Below, in pieces: positions 56,881 through 64,000 of a DNA stretch of 64,000 bases. Below the pieces are notes generated by a model. The model worked only from the letters and a program-made list of their open reading frames with translations, was not told the origin of the DNA and ran no database searches. Location of the stretch: NCBI RefSeq assembly GCF_023515995.1, contig NZ_CP097320.1:4030001-4094000 (forward strand), read 5' to 3'. Positions within the stretch are counted from its first letter, which is position 1, and every line of letters starts with the position of its first letter. The DNA comes from Candidatus Mycobacterium methanotrophicum. Lineage in GTDB: Bacteria > Actinomycetota > Actinomycetes > Mycobacteriales > Mycobacteriaceae. The position numbers and the translations under genes are program-made.

Positions 56881-57837
56881 ATGACCGCACCCTTTGACCG
56901 CGCCGCGACCCTCGCCAAAAACCTGAAGCTCGAGAAGCAAGGGCTGGAAATTGGCCCACTGGATAAGCCGATAGTGCCCAAGAAAGGTACGGGCGTCTTG
57001 TATGCCGATCACCTGCCTACAGATAAGTTGCGTGACAAGTATCGTGGCGATGGAAACGTCAGCAACGACCACATCCAAGGTATCGACGTCGTGGTCGGCC
57101 CCTCGGGCCTAAGAGATGCAGTCGGATCGCGCCGATTCCACTATGTTGTTGCCTCCCATGTGATCGAACACATCCCGAACCCGCTCGGGTGGTTCAATGA
57201 AATCCACGGATTCATGGAGCCCGGGGGAATCCTCTCGCTTGCAATACCAGACAAACGTTATTGTTTCGACCGGCTACGCGGACTCACCACCGCAGCCGAT
57301 TGGATTGGTGTATGGCTGCAGAAAACAACAAGGCCAACGCCCGCACAGATTCTGGACTTCCTATCTAATAAGGTAAAACATGACGGCAACATAACTTGGG
57401 GGGAAAACATCCATCCACAGGACTTAAGGCATGAGTGGCATCCGCGTGAAGCTTTGAGAATAGCAGTCGAGTCATTGGATTCTGACGAGTACCTGGACGT
57501 GCATTGTTCGGTATTCACCCCGAGGTCATTTTGCAATCTTCTCCGCCAGCTGAGCGTCTTTGGCCTCTTCAATTTCTATGTGGCTGATTTTCACGACAGC
57601 GTGGGCCACGAGTTTTTTGTCCAGTTGCAAAAACCCGATAAGTTCGAGTGGTCGGAACAGATAATATCTATTCCATTATTTCGTGAAGGGCGCTACAAGG
57701 CGCTTCCCGAAAACTTCGATGCAAAGTTCTATCTGGACCATCACCCAGATGTCGTGCAAGCGCGCGTCGATCCCGCGGATCATTATCTCGAATACGGTCG
57801 TTTCGAAGGCCGTGCCTTCTGTGCGGCCACGGGCTGA
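56881..57837 (+). CDS. SAM-dependent methyltransferase MT1 with C-terminal adaptor motif
   Basis: A 318-residue protein. The SAM-binding part has GLEIGPLDKPIVP (21-33) and VVASHVIEHIPNPLGWF (89-105), with PGGILSLAIPDKRY as motif III, in the type-11 methyltransferase manner. Residues 279-313 repeat the adaptor motif FDAKFYLDHHPDVVQ ... HYLEYGRFEGR also found at the start of the preceding glycosyltransferase. It probably methylates a sugar of the same glycan. It is intact and closely follows the glycosyltransferase. A second, interrupted copy lies at 58577-61070. Confidence 0.8.
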   Translation: MTAPFDRAATLAKNLKLEKQGLEIGPLDKPIVPKKGTGVLYADHLPTDKLRDKYRGDGNVSNDHIQGIDVVVGPSGLRDAVGSRRFHYVVASHVIEHIPNPLGWFNEIHGFMEPGGILSLAIPDKRYCFDRLRGLTTAADWIGVWLQKTTRPTPAQILDFLSNKVKHDGNITWGENIHPQDLRHEWHPREALRIAVESLDSDEYLDVHCSVFTPRSFCNLLRQLSVFGLFNFYVADFHDSVGHEFFVQLQKPDKFEWSEQIISIPLFREGRYKALPENFDAKFYLDHHPDVVQARVDPADHYLEYGRFEGRAFCAATG

Positions 57838-57891
57838 GTTGTTCCTGACCGGCGATGCCATCACCAGCCGAGAAAGCAAGGTGTTACTTTG

Positions 57892-58563
57892 ATGGAATCT
57901 GAACTGCCCCCACAGCGACCAATAACTTGGCGCTATCTAGGGTCGAAGATGGTTATTCGGCCGGCGTCGCCTTACCTATTCATGTTGGACGAGCCCGTCG
58001 AGTGCGCAATCGTACGTCCCGCTGCCTCCGTGAAAATCCGTGGCTGGGCCTATCTTGAAGGTACCCCCTTGACGCTCCACGTTGTTGTAGGTGAACACGA
58101 GGTGGCAGTGGCAAGCTGCGAGATCCATCGCCCCGGCGTGGTGCATCACTTTGCCGATAAAACGGACGGCCATGTGGGTTTGATGTGGAGCTGCCAGCTA
58201 CCCCTGCTGGTTCAGGAAATGTCGGCTGTCACTGCCGCCTGCATGGCTATAAAGCGAGACCGCTTCGAGGACGTCTGCGGCTTCGACGAATCTCTCGCGG
58301 TTGCTTCCAACGACGTGGACTTGTGCCTGCGTCTTTCGCGAAAAGGCTACCGCAACGTGTGGACCCTCAACGCCGAACTCTATCACCACGAATCCCTCAC
58401 CCGCGGCTCAGACACCGCACCGGCTAAGCGTCGCCGATTCGAGGGGGAATGTGACGCCATGCGAGCGCGTTGGGGCGACATGTTACTCAACGATCCCTAT
58501 TACCACCCCGCACTTTCGCTCGTCCAAGGCGACTTCATCACGTATTCCAGTCCCCGCAACTAA
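57892..58563 (+). CDS. Chimeric protein: sulfotransferase N-terminus joined to GT2 C-terminus
   Basis: A 223-residue frame. Residues 1 to about 95 copy the N-terminal beta-rich domain of the sulfotransferase at 61113 (PITWRYLGSKMVIRPASPY, VKIRGWAYLEGTPLTLHVVV). The remainder copies the last 117 residues of the giant glycosyltransferase (VQEMSAVTAACMAIKRDRFE to TYSSPRN). The join at about 58195-58207 marks a tandem-duplication breakpoint; a one-base deletion just before it changes frame so that the chimera reads through. Neither half keeps a catalytic site, so function is doubtful. Confidence 0.7.
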   Translation: MESELPPQRPITWRYLGSKMVIRPASPYLFMLDEPVECAIVRPAASVKIRGWAYLEGTPLTLHVVVGEHEVAVASCEIHRPGVVHHFADKTDGHVGLMWSCQLPLLVQEMSAVTAACMAIKRDRFEDVCGFDESLAVASNDVDLCLRLSRKGYRNVWTLNAELYHHESLTRGSDTAPAKRRRFEGECDAMRARWGDMLLNDPYYHPALSLVQGDFITYSSPRN

Positions 58564-58896
58564 GAAAGTCCCCCCGATGACCGCACCCTTTGACCGCGCC
58601 GCGATGCTCACCAAAAACCTGAAGCTCGAGAAGCAAGGGCTGGAAATTGGCCCACTGCATAAGCCGATAGTGCCCAAGAAAGGTACGGGCGTTTTATATG
58701 CCGATCACCTGCCTACAGATAAGTTGCGTGACAAGTATCGTAACAATGAGCGCGTCAGCAACGACCACATCCAAGGTGTCGACATCGTGGTCGGCCCCTC
58801 GGGCATAGGGGATGCAGTCGGATCGCGCCGATTCCACTACGTTGTTGCCTCCCATGTGATCGAACACATCCCGAACCCGCTGGGGTGGTTCAATGA

Positions 58897-59834
58897 CGTT
58901 TTCTCAGTAATTTCCGCGTTGGAGAGTCGATAGTACGATCGCGGCGGCAACAACTGCGCCAATCCTGGTTGGACACAGGCGGATTCGACGGAGGCAGCGC
59001 CAACGCTGTTTGAGTTCGGCGTTGGCGCGTTCACCGATGGCACGCGCCGCGGTGAGCAGCATGTTGTAGCTCTGATTCTCCACGGCCAGGCCGCGGCCCT
59101 TGACCGGAGTGTGCACCCCGATCCCCGCTCCTTCGTAGCCCTTGTCGGCCAGCGTCGGCACCCCGTCGGCCGCGGACTTGTACAGCGCGCCCAGGCAGTG
59201 CGCGCGGGCGGCGGTGATGTCGTGCACGCTGCCCGGCTCGACCTCGCTCGACCACACCGGGAACCCGCCCGGGTCGGCCAGTATCTGCACATTGCCGCCC
59301 TGGGTTTTGTGCTTGCCCGAATACCACCGGTGATGGCCGGCCTCGTTGCGCTCGTCCACCCGGTCGATGGCGATCAGCGTCCCGTCCAGCGTCACGTGCG
59401 ACCACTGTTCGGCCTTGGCCCGGTCGAGCACTTCGTGCAGGTCAGGAGCTTGTTCGGCGATCACGTCGATCGCCTCGTGCAGATAGCGGTAGCTGGTGGA
59501 GATCGGCAGCCCAGCCTCCATCGCCAACAACCGGATCGGGGCGTCGTCGCGGAACCACCGCAGCACCAGCTTGGCCTGCGTGCGCACCGTACCCGACCGC
59601 CGCCCGGCCCGCGTTCTGATCTCGCGCCGGTGAACGTGCAGCAGCGCGGTCACATGCAGCAGGGTTTCCTCCGGCACGTCGCAGATGGCAGAGTAGGTGA
59701 ACACGTGGGGTCCTTTGCAGCGGAGCGGGTTTCCTCGTCGAAACCGAATCCTTGAGCAGGACCCCACGCCCAGCCACTACGACACGCCGAAAACTCCAGT
59801 CACACCAGACTCACGAGCCCCAAGTGAGAAAACC
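58897..59834 (-). mobile_element. IS5-like insertion sequence (938 bp)
   Basis: It is bounded by a 7-bp direct repeat TCAATGA (58890-58896 and 59835-59841), which is present once in the intact paralogue MT1. The ends are inverted repeats GTTTTCTCA, with one mismatching outermost base. One complete transposase gene fills the element. The clean duplication and intact gene suggest a recent, possibly active copy. Confidence 0.88.
58904..59704 (-). CDS. IS5-like transposase (DDE_Tnp_4 type)
   Basis: A 266-residue transposase from GTG 59704 (VFTYSAICDVPEETLLHVTA); an ATG at 59767 would add 21 residues. A helix-turn-helix segment (PISTSYRYLHEAIDVIAEQA) precedes the DDE domain, with SHVTLDGTLIAIDRV, VEPGSVHDITAARAH, LADKGYEGAG and a late ERANAELKQRWRCLRR. 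The three acidic positions appear intact. Confidence 0.85.
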   Translation of the reverse strand: MFTYSAICDVPEETLLHVTALLHVHRREIRTRAGRRSGTVRTQAKLVLRWFRDDAPIRLLAMEAGLPISTSYRYLHEAIDVIAEQAPDLHEVLDRAKAEQWSHVTLDGTLIAIDRVDERNEAGHHRWYSGKHKTQGGNVQILADPGGFPVWSSEVEPGSVHDITAARAHCLGALYKSAADGVPTLADKGYEGAGIGVHTPVKGRGLAVENQSYNMLLTAARAIGERANAELKQRWRCLRRIRLCPTRIGAVVAAAIVLSTLQRGNY

Positions 59835-60036
59835 TCAATGAAATCCACGGATTCATGGAGCCTGGGGGAATCCTCTCGCTTGCAATACCAGACAAACGTT
59901 ATATTTTCGACCGGCTACGCGGACTCACCACCGCAACCGATTGGATTGGTGCATGGCTGCAGAAAGCAACAAGGCCAACGCCCTTGCAGATTCTGGACTT
60001 CCTATCTAATGTAGTAAACCATAACGGCGACATGTT

Positions 60037-60318
60037 GGCTCTTCTGCTGTTTCCGTGGGTGCCCGACGGAGCGCTGGTCACGGGTTCGGTTGGGTGAACG
60101 CGGATCTGGGCCGCGCCTGCTACGGACGCACCCCTCACGCGTCAAGGGCGCTGCGCGTCGCTTCGCGATGGCCTTTGGCCACCCTTGACCCGCGAGCCTC
60201 TATGCGCCCTCCCGGCAGGCGAAAGGGCAGGTCACAGACCTGCCCTGGCCACTGGCGCGGCCCAGAGAACAAGCCTGTCCGGGCCTCGAAAGCCACCCAC
60301 GGAAACGTCAGTAGATCC
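60037..60318. mobile_element. 282-bp ISL3-type miniature element, copy 1
   Basis: It is flanked by the 8-bp repeat GACATGTT (60029-60036 and 60319-60326). The ends GGCTCTTCTG... and, inverted, GGATCTACTG... share GTTTCCGTGGGTG. GGCTCTT ends and 8-bp duplications are typical of ISL3-family elements, but no transposase is encoded. Internally it carries the inverted repeat GGGCAGGTC/GACCTGCCC and a TCAAGGG...CCCTTGA pair. Confidence 0.85.
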
Positions 60319-60494
60319 GACATGTTTTGGGCGGAAAACGTCGACCCACACGACTTGACACACCTGCACCAACCGCGTGAAGCTTTGAGAGCAGCAGTTG
60401 AGGCGTTGGATTCTGACGAGTACCGGGACGTACATTGTTGGGTATTCACCCCGAGGTCATTTTGCAATCTTCTCCGCCAGCTGAGCGTCTTTGG

Positions 60495-60776
60495 GGCTCT
60501 TCTGCTGTTTCCGTGGGTGCCCGACGGAGCGCTGGTCACGGGTTCGGTTGGGTGAACGCGGATCTGGGCCGCGCCTGCTACGGACGCACCCCTCACGCGT
60601 CAAGGGCGCTGCGCGTCGCTTCGCGATGGCCTTTGGCCACCCTTGACCCGCGAGCCTCTATGCGCCCTCCCGGCAGGCGAAAGGGCAGGTCACAGACCTG
60701 CCCTGGCCACTGGCGCGGCCCAGAGAACAAGCCTGTCCGGGCCTCGAAAGCCACCCACGGAAACGTCAGTAGACCT
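60495..60776. mobile_element. 282-bp ISL3-type miniature element, copy 2
   Basis: It has the same length and essentially the same sequence as copy 1, differing at the final bases (GACCT instead of GATCC), and the same orientation. It is flanked by its own 8-bp repeat GTCTTTGG (60487-60494 and 60777-60784). The two insertions were independent events in one gene. Confidence 0.87.
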
Positions 60777-61112
60777 GTCTTTGGCCTCCTCAATTTCTAT
60801 GTGGCTAATTTTCACGACAACGGGAGCCCCGAGTTTTATATCCAGTTGCAAAAGCCCGAAAAGTTCGAGTGGTCGGAACAGATAATATCTATTCCATTAT
60901 TTCGTGAAGGGCGCTACAAGGCGCTTCCCGAAAACTTCGATGCAAAGTTCTATCTGGACCATCACCCAGATGTCGTGCAAGCGCGCGTCGATCCCGCGGA
61001 GCATTATCTCGAATACGGTCGTTTCGAAGGCCGTGCCGTCTGTGAGGCCACGGGCTGGGCTGTTCCTGACCGGCGATGCCTTCACCAGCCGAGAAAGCAA
61101 GGTGTTACTTTG

Positions 61113-62303
61113 GTGAGATCTGACCTGCCCCAGCAGCGGCCAATAACCTGGCGCTATCTAGGGTCGAAGACGGTTATTCGGCCAGCGTCGCCGTACGTAT
61201 TCATGTTGGACGAGCCTCTCGAGTGCGCAATCGTGCGTCCCGATGCCTCCGTGAAAATCCGTGGCTGGGCTTATCTTGAAGGTACCCCCTTGACGCTCCA
61301 CGTTGTTGTGGGTGAACACGAGGTGGCAGTGGCAAGCTGCGAGATCTATCGCCCCGGCGTGGTGCGTCACTTTGGCGATAAAACGGAAGGCCATGTGGGT
61401 TTTGATGTGGAGCTGCCAGTTACCGTGCGACTAGGCCAAAAGGTGGAATTGAGATTCACAGACTCCAGCGGTATGGTCCGAGCCGTGCATTCGCTCTCAT
61501 TTGGCAGCAGCGACGCATTCCAACGGATGTTTCTCGTACACGTCCCCAAAACCGCCGGGTCCTCGGTAAACGCCTTCATGGAGGATTGCTTGGGTGAGCG
61601 CGCGTGCGCGTCCCATATCGAGAGCAATCCGGAATGGAAGTTCGGTGCCGGACCGGACACTATATTTGAGGATAAAGTATTCCTTTCCGGTCACGTGCAT
61701 CTCCGTGCTCTACGGCATAAGCTGACTTTGCAAAACACACTTGTTACCACCATGCTGCGCGACCCCATTGATCAGCTAATCTCCCACATCGCGTGGGTCC
61801 GTAGACTGGCTGACCCAGACGAGAAAAAGCGTTTTTACCAACATGATGCTGCGGTCCAGCACATAGCAACATGCCTGGCGAAAGTAGATCTTGGATCCCC
61901 GGTGCATCTGAAGAAATGGGCCAGCGAGTTATCGGGTGAAGCCCAGTCGCTTTTCGACAATTGTCAAGTTCGCTACCTTACCGACCGTGGGCAGACCGAC
62001 CGTGGGCCGACCGGCCGTGTCACGCAACGTGACCTTCAAGGGGCAATCAGGAACTTGGAAATCTTCGATCTCGTCGGCAGAAGCGACCGCGTCCCGTCAT
62101 TCCTCACCAAGGTGGCTGAAAAGATGCGCCTGGAGCGCAGTAGCGCTTCCGACGTGAACGTTCGCGAAAATGTTGCGAAAACAAAGTACGGGCTTGACTC
62201 CCGCGACCCCAGCATACGCGAAGCGCTTGAGTCTTTGCTCCAATTTGACCAGGTGTTGTACGACAAAGTTGCGGCCAGCGAGTCTGTCGCTGAGTCGGTG
62301 TAG
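61113..62303 (+). CDS. Sulfotransferase-family protein
   Basis: A 396-residue protein from GTG 61113. An N-terminal beta-rich domain (WRYLGSKTVIRPASPYVFML, IRGWAYLEGTPLTLHVVVGE) of about 125 residues is followed by a sulfotransferase domain. The 5'-phosphosulfate loop lies in LVHVPKTAGSSVNAF (about 140-154), and the 3'-phosphate motif in TTMLRDPIDQLISHIAWVRR (about 212). It probably transfers sulfate from PAPS to a carbohydrate. The tail has a short repeat DRGQTDRGPTGR. The MT2 frame runs into it without a stop. It could alternatively be a non-catalytic relative; the residues needed look present. Confidence 0.72.
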   Translation: MRSDLPQQRPITWRYLGSKTVIRPASPYVFMLDEPLECAIVRPDASVKIRGWAYLEGTPLTLHVVVGEHEVAVASCEIYRPGVVRHFGDKTEGHVGFDVELPVTVRLGQKVELRFTDSSGMVRAVHSLSFGSSDAFQRMFLVHVPKTAGSSVNAFMEDCLGERACASHIESNPEWKFGAGPDTIFEDKVFLSGHVHLRALRHKLTLQNTLVTTMLRDPIDQLISHIAWVRRLADPDEKKRFYQHDAAVQHIATCLAKVDLGSPVHLKKWASELSGEAQSLFDNCQVRYLTDRGQTDRGPTGRVTQRDLQGAIRNLEIFDLVGRSDRVPSFLTKVAEKMRLERSSASDVNVRENVAKTKYGLDSRDPSIREALESLLQFDQVLYDKVAASESVAESV

Positions 62304-62400
62304 GTGGTTCTAACTCCATCGTTCTTAAGAAGCCCGTGCCTGCCCAGCAGCGAAACGCAACGTCAACCACGTCCGTCACCGTGGGTCACGGCCCCGCCGT

Positions 62401-63255
62401 TCAACAATGCCGGAACCCTGCATCTACTACGCCGTTCGTCACGTTGTTGTCTGCTCGCGGCTTGACCGCGATCACGGCGTCCTGCCCGCCCATACCGTCG
62501 GTTCGGCCGGACCACGAGCCGTAGCGCAGCGGCTCACGAAGCTCAAGGCCGCATTTCCCATACAGATCCCTGACGAAGGCTTCCGGGTAGGCGATCGCCG
62601 CTTCAGGATTTTCGATGTTGGTCGTTCGATAACCTTGCATCTCATGCTCGAAGTTTAAAGGCCCCTTTCCTTCCTTCATGAGTGCTAAAGACTCCTCATT
62701 CAGCAGGAAGAAGGTGATTAGACTTCGCCCGCCCGGCTTCAGCACACGGACGATCTCCTGCAGATAGTGCCTCACGTCTGCTGGCAGCATGTGCGTGAAT
62801 ACTGAGGCAAGTAGCACTACATCGAACGACCCGTCGGGATAGGGAAAACGGAAGTCCGATGATTTGTATTTCCCTTTCGGGTTGTACTGACTGCTCTGAA
62901 CATCTGCGACTGTGAAATCGAAGTTGGGGTGTGATCCCGAGATGTTCTGCGTGCACCACGCAATTGCTTCGCGTGAAACATCGAAGCCAGCGTAGCGGCC
63001 CACGGGGCTCAGGTAGCCGGTGAGCGGCAAAGCCATCCGCCCTGAACCGCAGCCAACGTCGAGCACTGCATCACCTGGCTGCAACCCGCATAGGTCAACC
63101 AAATGACCCAAGAATTTATTGCCGATTGCCTTATACGCGTCAGCGCCACCGCCACCCACCCAATCCTGAAGCTCCCGGGGGGGCAGCACTTCATCAGGCG
63201 TGCCGCAGTTCGCTGTCGAAGTACGATTCGAGCCCGGCGGAATACTCCCGGTCAT
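62401..63255 (-). CDS. Class I SAM-dependent methyltransferase
   Basis: A 284-residue methyltransferase. Motif I is VLDVGCGSGRMALPLTGYL, motif II AGFDVSREAIAWC, motif III FDVVLLASVFTHMLPADVRH and the post-motif REIVRVLKPGG-like QEIVRVLKPGGRSLITFF. It differs from MT1/MT2 and belongs to the Methyltransf_25/11 group. It starts at ATG 63255 and converges with the sulfotransferase. Likely substrate: a sugar or lipid of the same locus, by inference only. Confidence 0.8.
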   Translation of the reverse strand: MTGSIPPGSNRTSTANCGTPDEVLPPRELQDWVGGGGADAYKAIGNKFLGHLVDLCGLQPGDAVLDVGCGSGRMALPLTGYLSPVGRYAGFDVSREAIAWCTQNISGSHPNFDFTVADVQSSQYNPKGKYKSSDFRFPYPDGSFDVVLLASVFTHMLPADVRHYLQEIVRVLKPGGRSLITFFLLNEESLALMKEGKGPLNFEHEMQGYRTTNIENPEAAIAYPEAFVRDLYGKCGLELREPLRYGSWSGRTDGMGGQDAVIAVKPRADNNVTNGVVDAGFRHC

Positions 63256-63440
63256 GATGCCACCTCACTGTAGTCAGCCGAACTTGTCAGTCCTCTCAAC
63301 CACGCCTGACTATAAGCGTTGTTCGGCCTCTTCGAGGAGTATGGCGACGTTCAGCATGCCGCCGATGACGTCCCAGCCGGAGCCCCCAACTCGACGGCCC
63401 ACCGCCGGCAGTTTCCACAGGTGGGGGCGAAGGCCTCGGT

Positions 63441-64000
63441 CTAGAGGTGTAGACCTGACATGCAGAGCACTTCGTCGAGGCTGGCGTCCGCAGCCTGGCG
63501 GCGGGCGGTCGCCCAGGATCGGGGTCGCTGGTTTGCCCGCCGCTGGCTCGATCCAGGCGTGCGGTGTCGAACATCGCTGGGCCGGCGGCGATCGCCTCGG
63601 TCAGCAGGTAGCGGCCGGCGTCGGGTGCCCGGCGCACCGCCGGCTCGGCGGCGCTGGCGCCGGGCAGTTTGACCGCATCGGCGACGTTGATGCCCACCTG
63701 AAACACCTGGGGTTCGGCGTCGAGCACGCGGTCAGGCGGGTGATGAGATTCTCGGGGGCGAAAAACCGCCAGCCTTCACCCAGGTGCAGCCAGAACCGTC
63801 CGTCGATCCGAGGGCGCAGCTGCGCCAGTTGGGCGGCGGGCCTGTGCCCGGTGCCGCAATCGGCGAACTCGAGGAACCCGTAGCGCTGCTGCAGCAGCGC
63901 GCGGTCGGGGGCCGACAGGCCGGTGTCGAGCACCAGGAAGCGCCCGACCCGTGACACATCCAGGCAGCAGGTCAGAAACGAGTTCAGTGCCTGCTCGGTG
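63441..64000 (-). pseudogene. Third copy of the TPR/glycan module gene, C-terminal part (runs off window)
   Basis: The minus strand repeats the C-terminal module of the genes at 49219 and 52189: SRVGRFLVLDTGLSAPDRAL, DGRFWLHLGEGWRFFAPENL, then after a frameshift near 63725 LDAEPQVFQVGINVADAVKL and DAGRYLLTEAIAAGPAMFDT. A second shift near 63490 precedes the ending SLDEVLCMSGLHL with a stop at 63441. The rest lies beyond the window. It is broken in at least two places. Confidence 0.8.

Larger units (their letters stand above)
58577..61070 (+). pseudogene. Second methyltransferase copy MT2, interrupted by three insertions
   Basis: Four exact pieces of an MT1 paralogue: 58577-58896, 59842-60036, 60327-60494 and 60785-61070. 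Joined end to end with one copy of each target duplication, they align base for base in length with MT1 through the last insertion (683 bases in each up to GTCTTTGG), so no other indels occurred. The interruptions are an IS5-like element and two 282-bp miniature elements. The MT1 stop TGA (57835) is TGG here, so the tail frame continues into the sulfotransferase gene. The duplicate has been under little selection. Confidence 0.88.

Noticed and set aside
60435..60776. N-terminal 114 residues of the long frame leading into the sulfotransferase
   Set aside because: They translate the miniature element and MT2 in a mixture of frames, so they are not a real protein domain.

Overview
The window is chromosomal DNA of a slow-growing Mycobacterium, or something very close to one. 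Support comes from near-identical matches, by recollection of the proteins, to M. tuberculosis-type GroEL2, WhiB7, UvrD2, mycoredoxin-1, Fgd1, a PPE protein of the PPE4 type, an initiator tRNA and the mycofactocin genes, all in GC-rich DNA. The species cannot be named from the sequence. Gene decay is heavy: many conserved genes carry frameshifts, truncations or insertions, which suggests ongoing genome reduction and insertion-sequence activity. Some single frameshifts could be assembly errors.

Layout. (1) 1-11400: a cupin regulator, a decayed methanethiol oxidase, two alpha/beta hydrolases, a redox pair (DsbF-like lipoprotein plus CcdA-like membrane protein), an acyl-CoA synthetase, a dead NDMA-type alcohol dehydrogenase and a copper P-type ATPase. 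(2) 11400-13620: groEL2 behind two CIRCE operators, then a small secreted hemophore-like protein. (3) 13720-20623: an amidohydrolase pseudogene, mycofactocin genes mftA-mftB-mftC-mftD, a decayed inverted mftG-like GMC oxidoreductase, and an intact NDMA-type alcohol dehydrogenase. mftE, mftF and mftR are not found. (4) 20640-22520: IS remnants and an initiator tRNA-Met. (5) 22660-33741: a conserved block equivalent to Rv3193c-Rv3198A, including whiB7 with a leader uORF and attenuator. (6) 33800-41300: decayed ZIP transporter, IS110 fragment, two acyl-CoA dehydrogenases, a DUF3054 protein, a dead methyltransferase, and a PE5/PPE4-like pair behind two IdeR-type boxes. (7) 41300-46348: a metallo-beta-lactamase-fold protein, fgd1, pta and ackA. 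(8) 46350-48930: a decayed IS66 element and a lipoprotein. (9) 49200-64000: a glycan-assembly region with large glycosyltransferases carrying TPR-like modules, duplicated methyltransferases, a sulfotransferase and another methyltransferase, of visibly lower GC in its centre.

How it works together. The mycofactocin genes would make the redox cofactor used by NDMA-type alcohol dehydrogenases, one intact and one dead copy of which lie nearby; completion would need mftE and mftF elsewhere. Fgd1 feeds the F420 redox pool, and Pta-AckA interconverts acetyl-CoA and acetate. The right-hand region looks like an acquired locus for a methylated and possibly sulfated surface glycan. It has been remodelled by a tandem duplication of about 1.7 kb; the second methyltransferase copy then received one IS5-like element and two copies of a 282-bp ISL3-type miniature element, each with its own target duplication.
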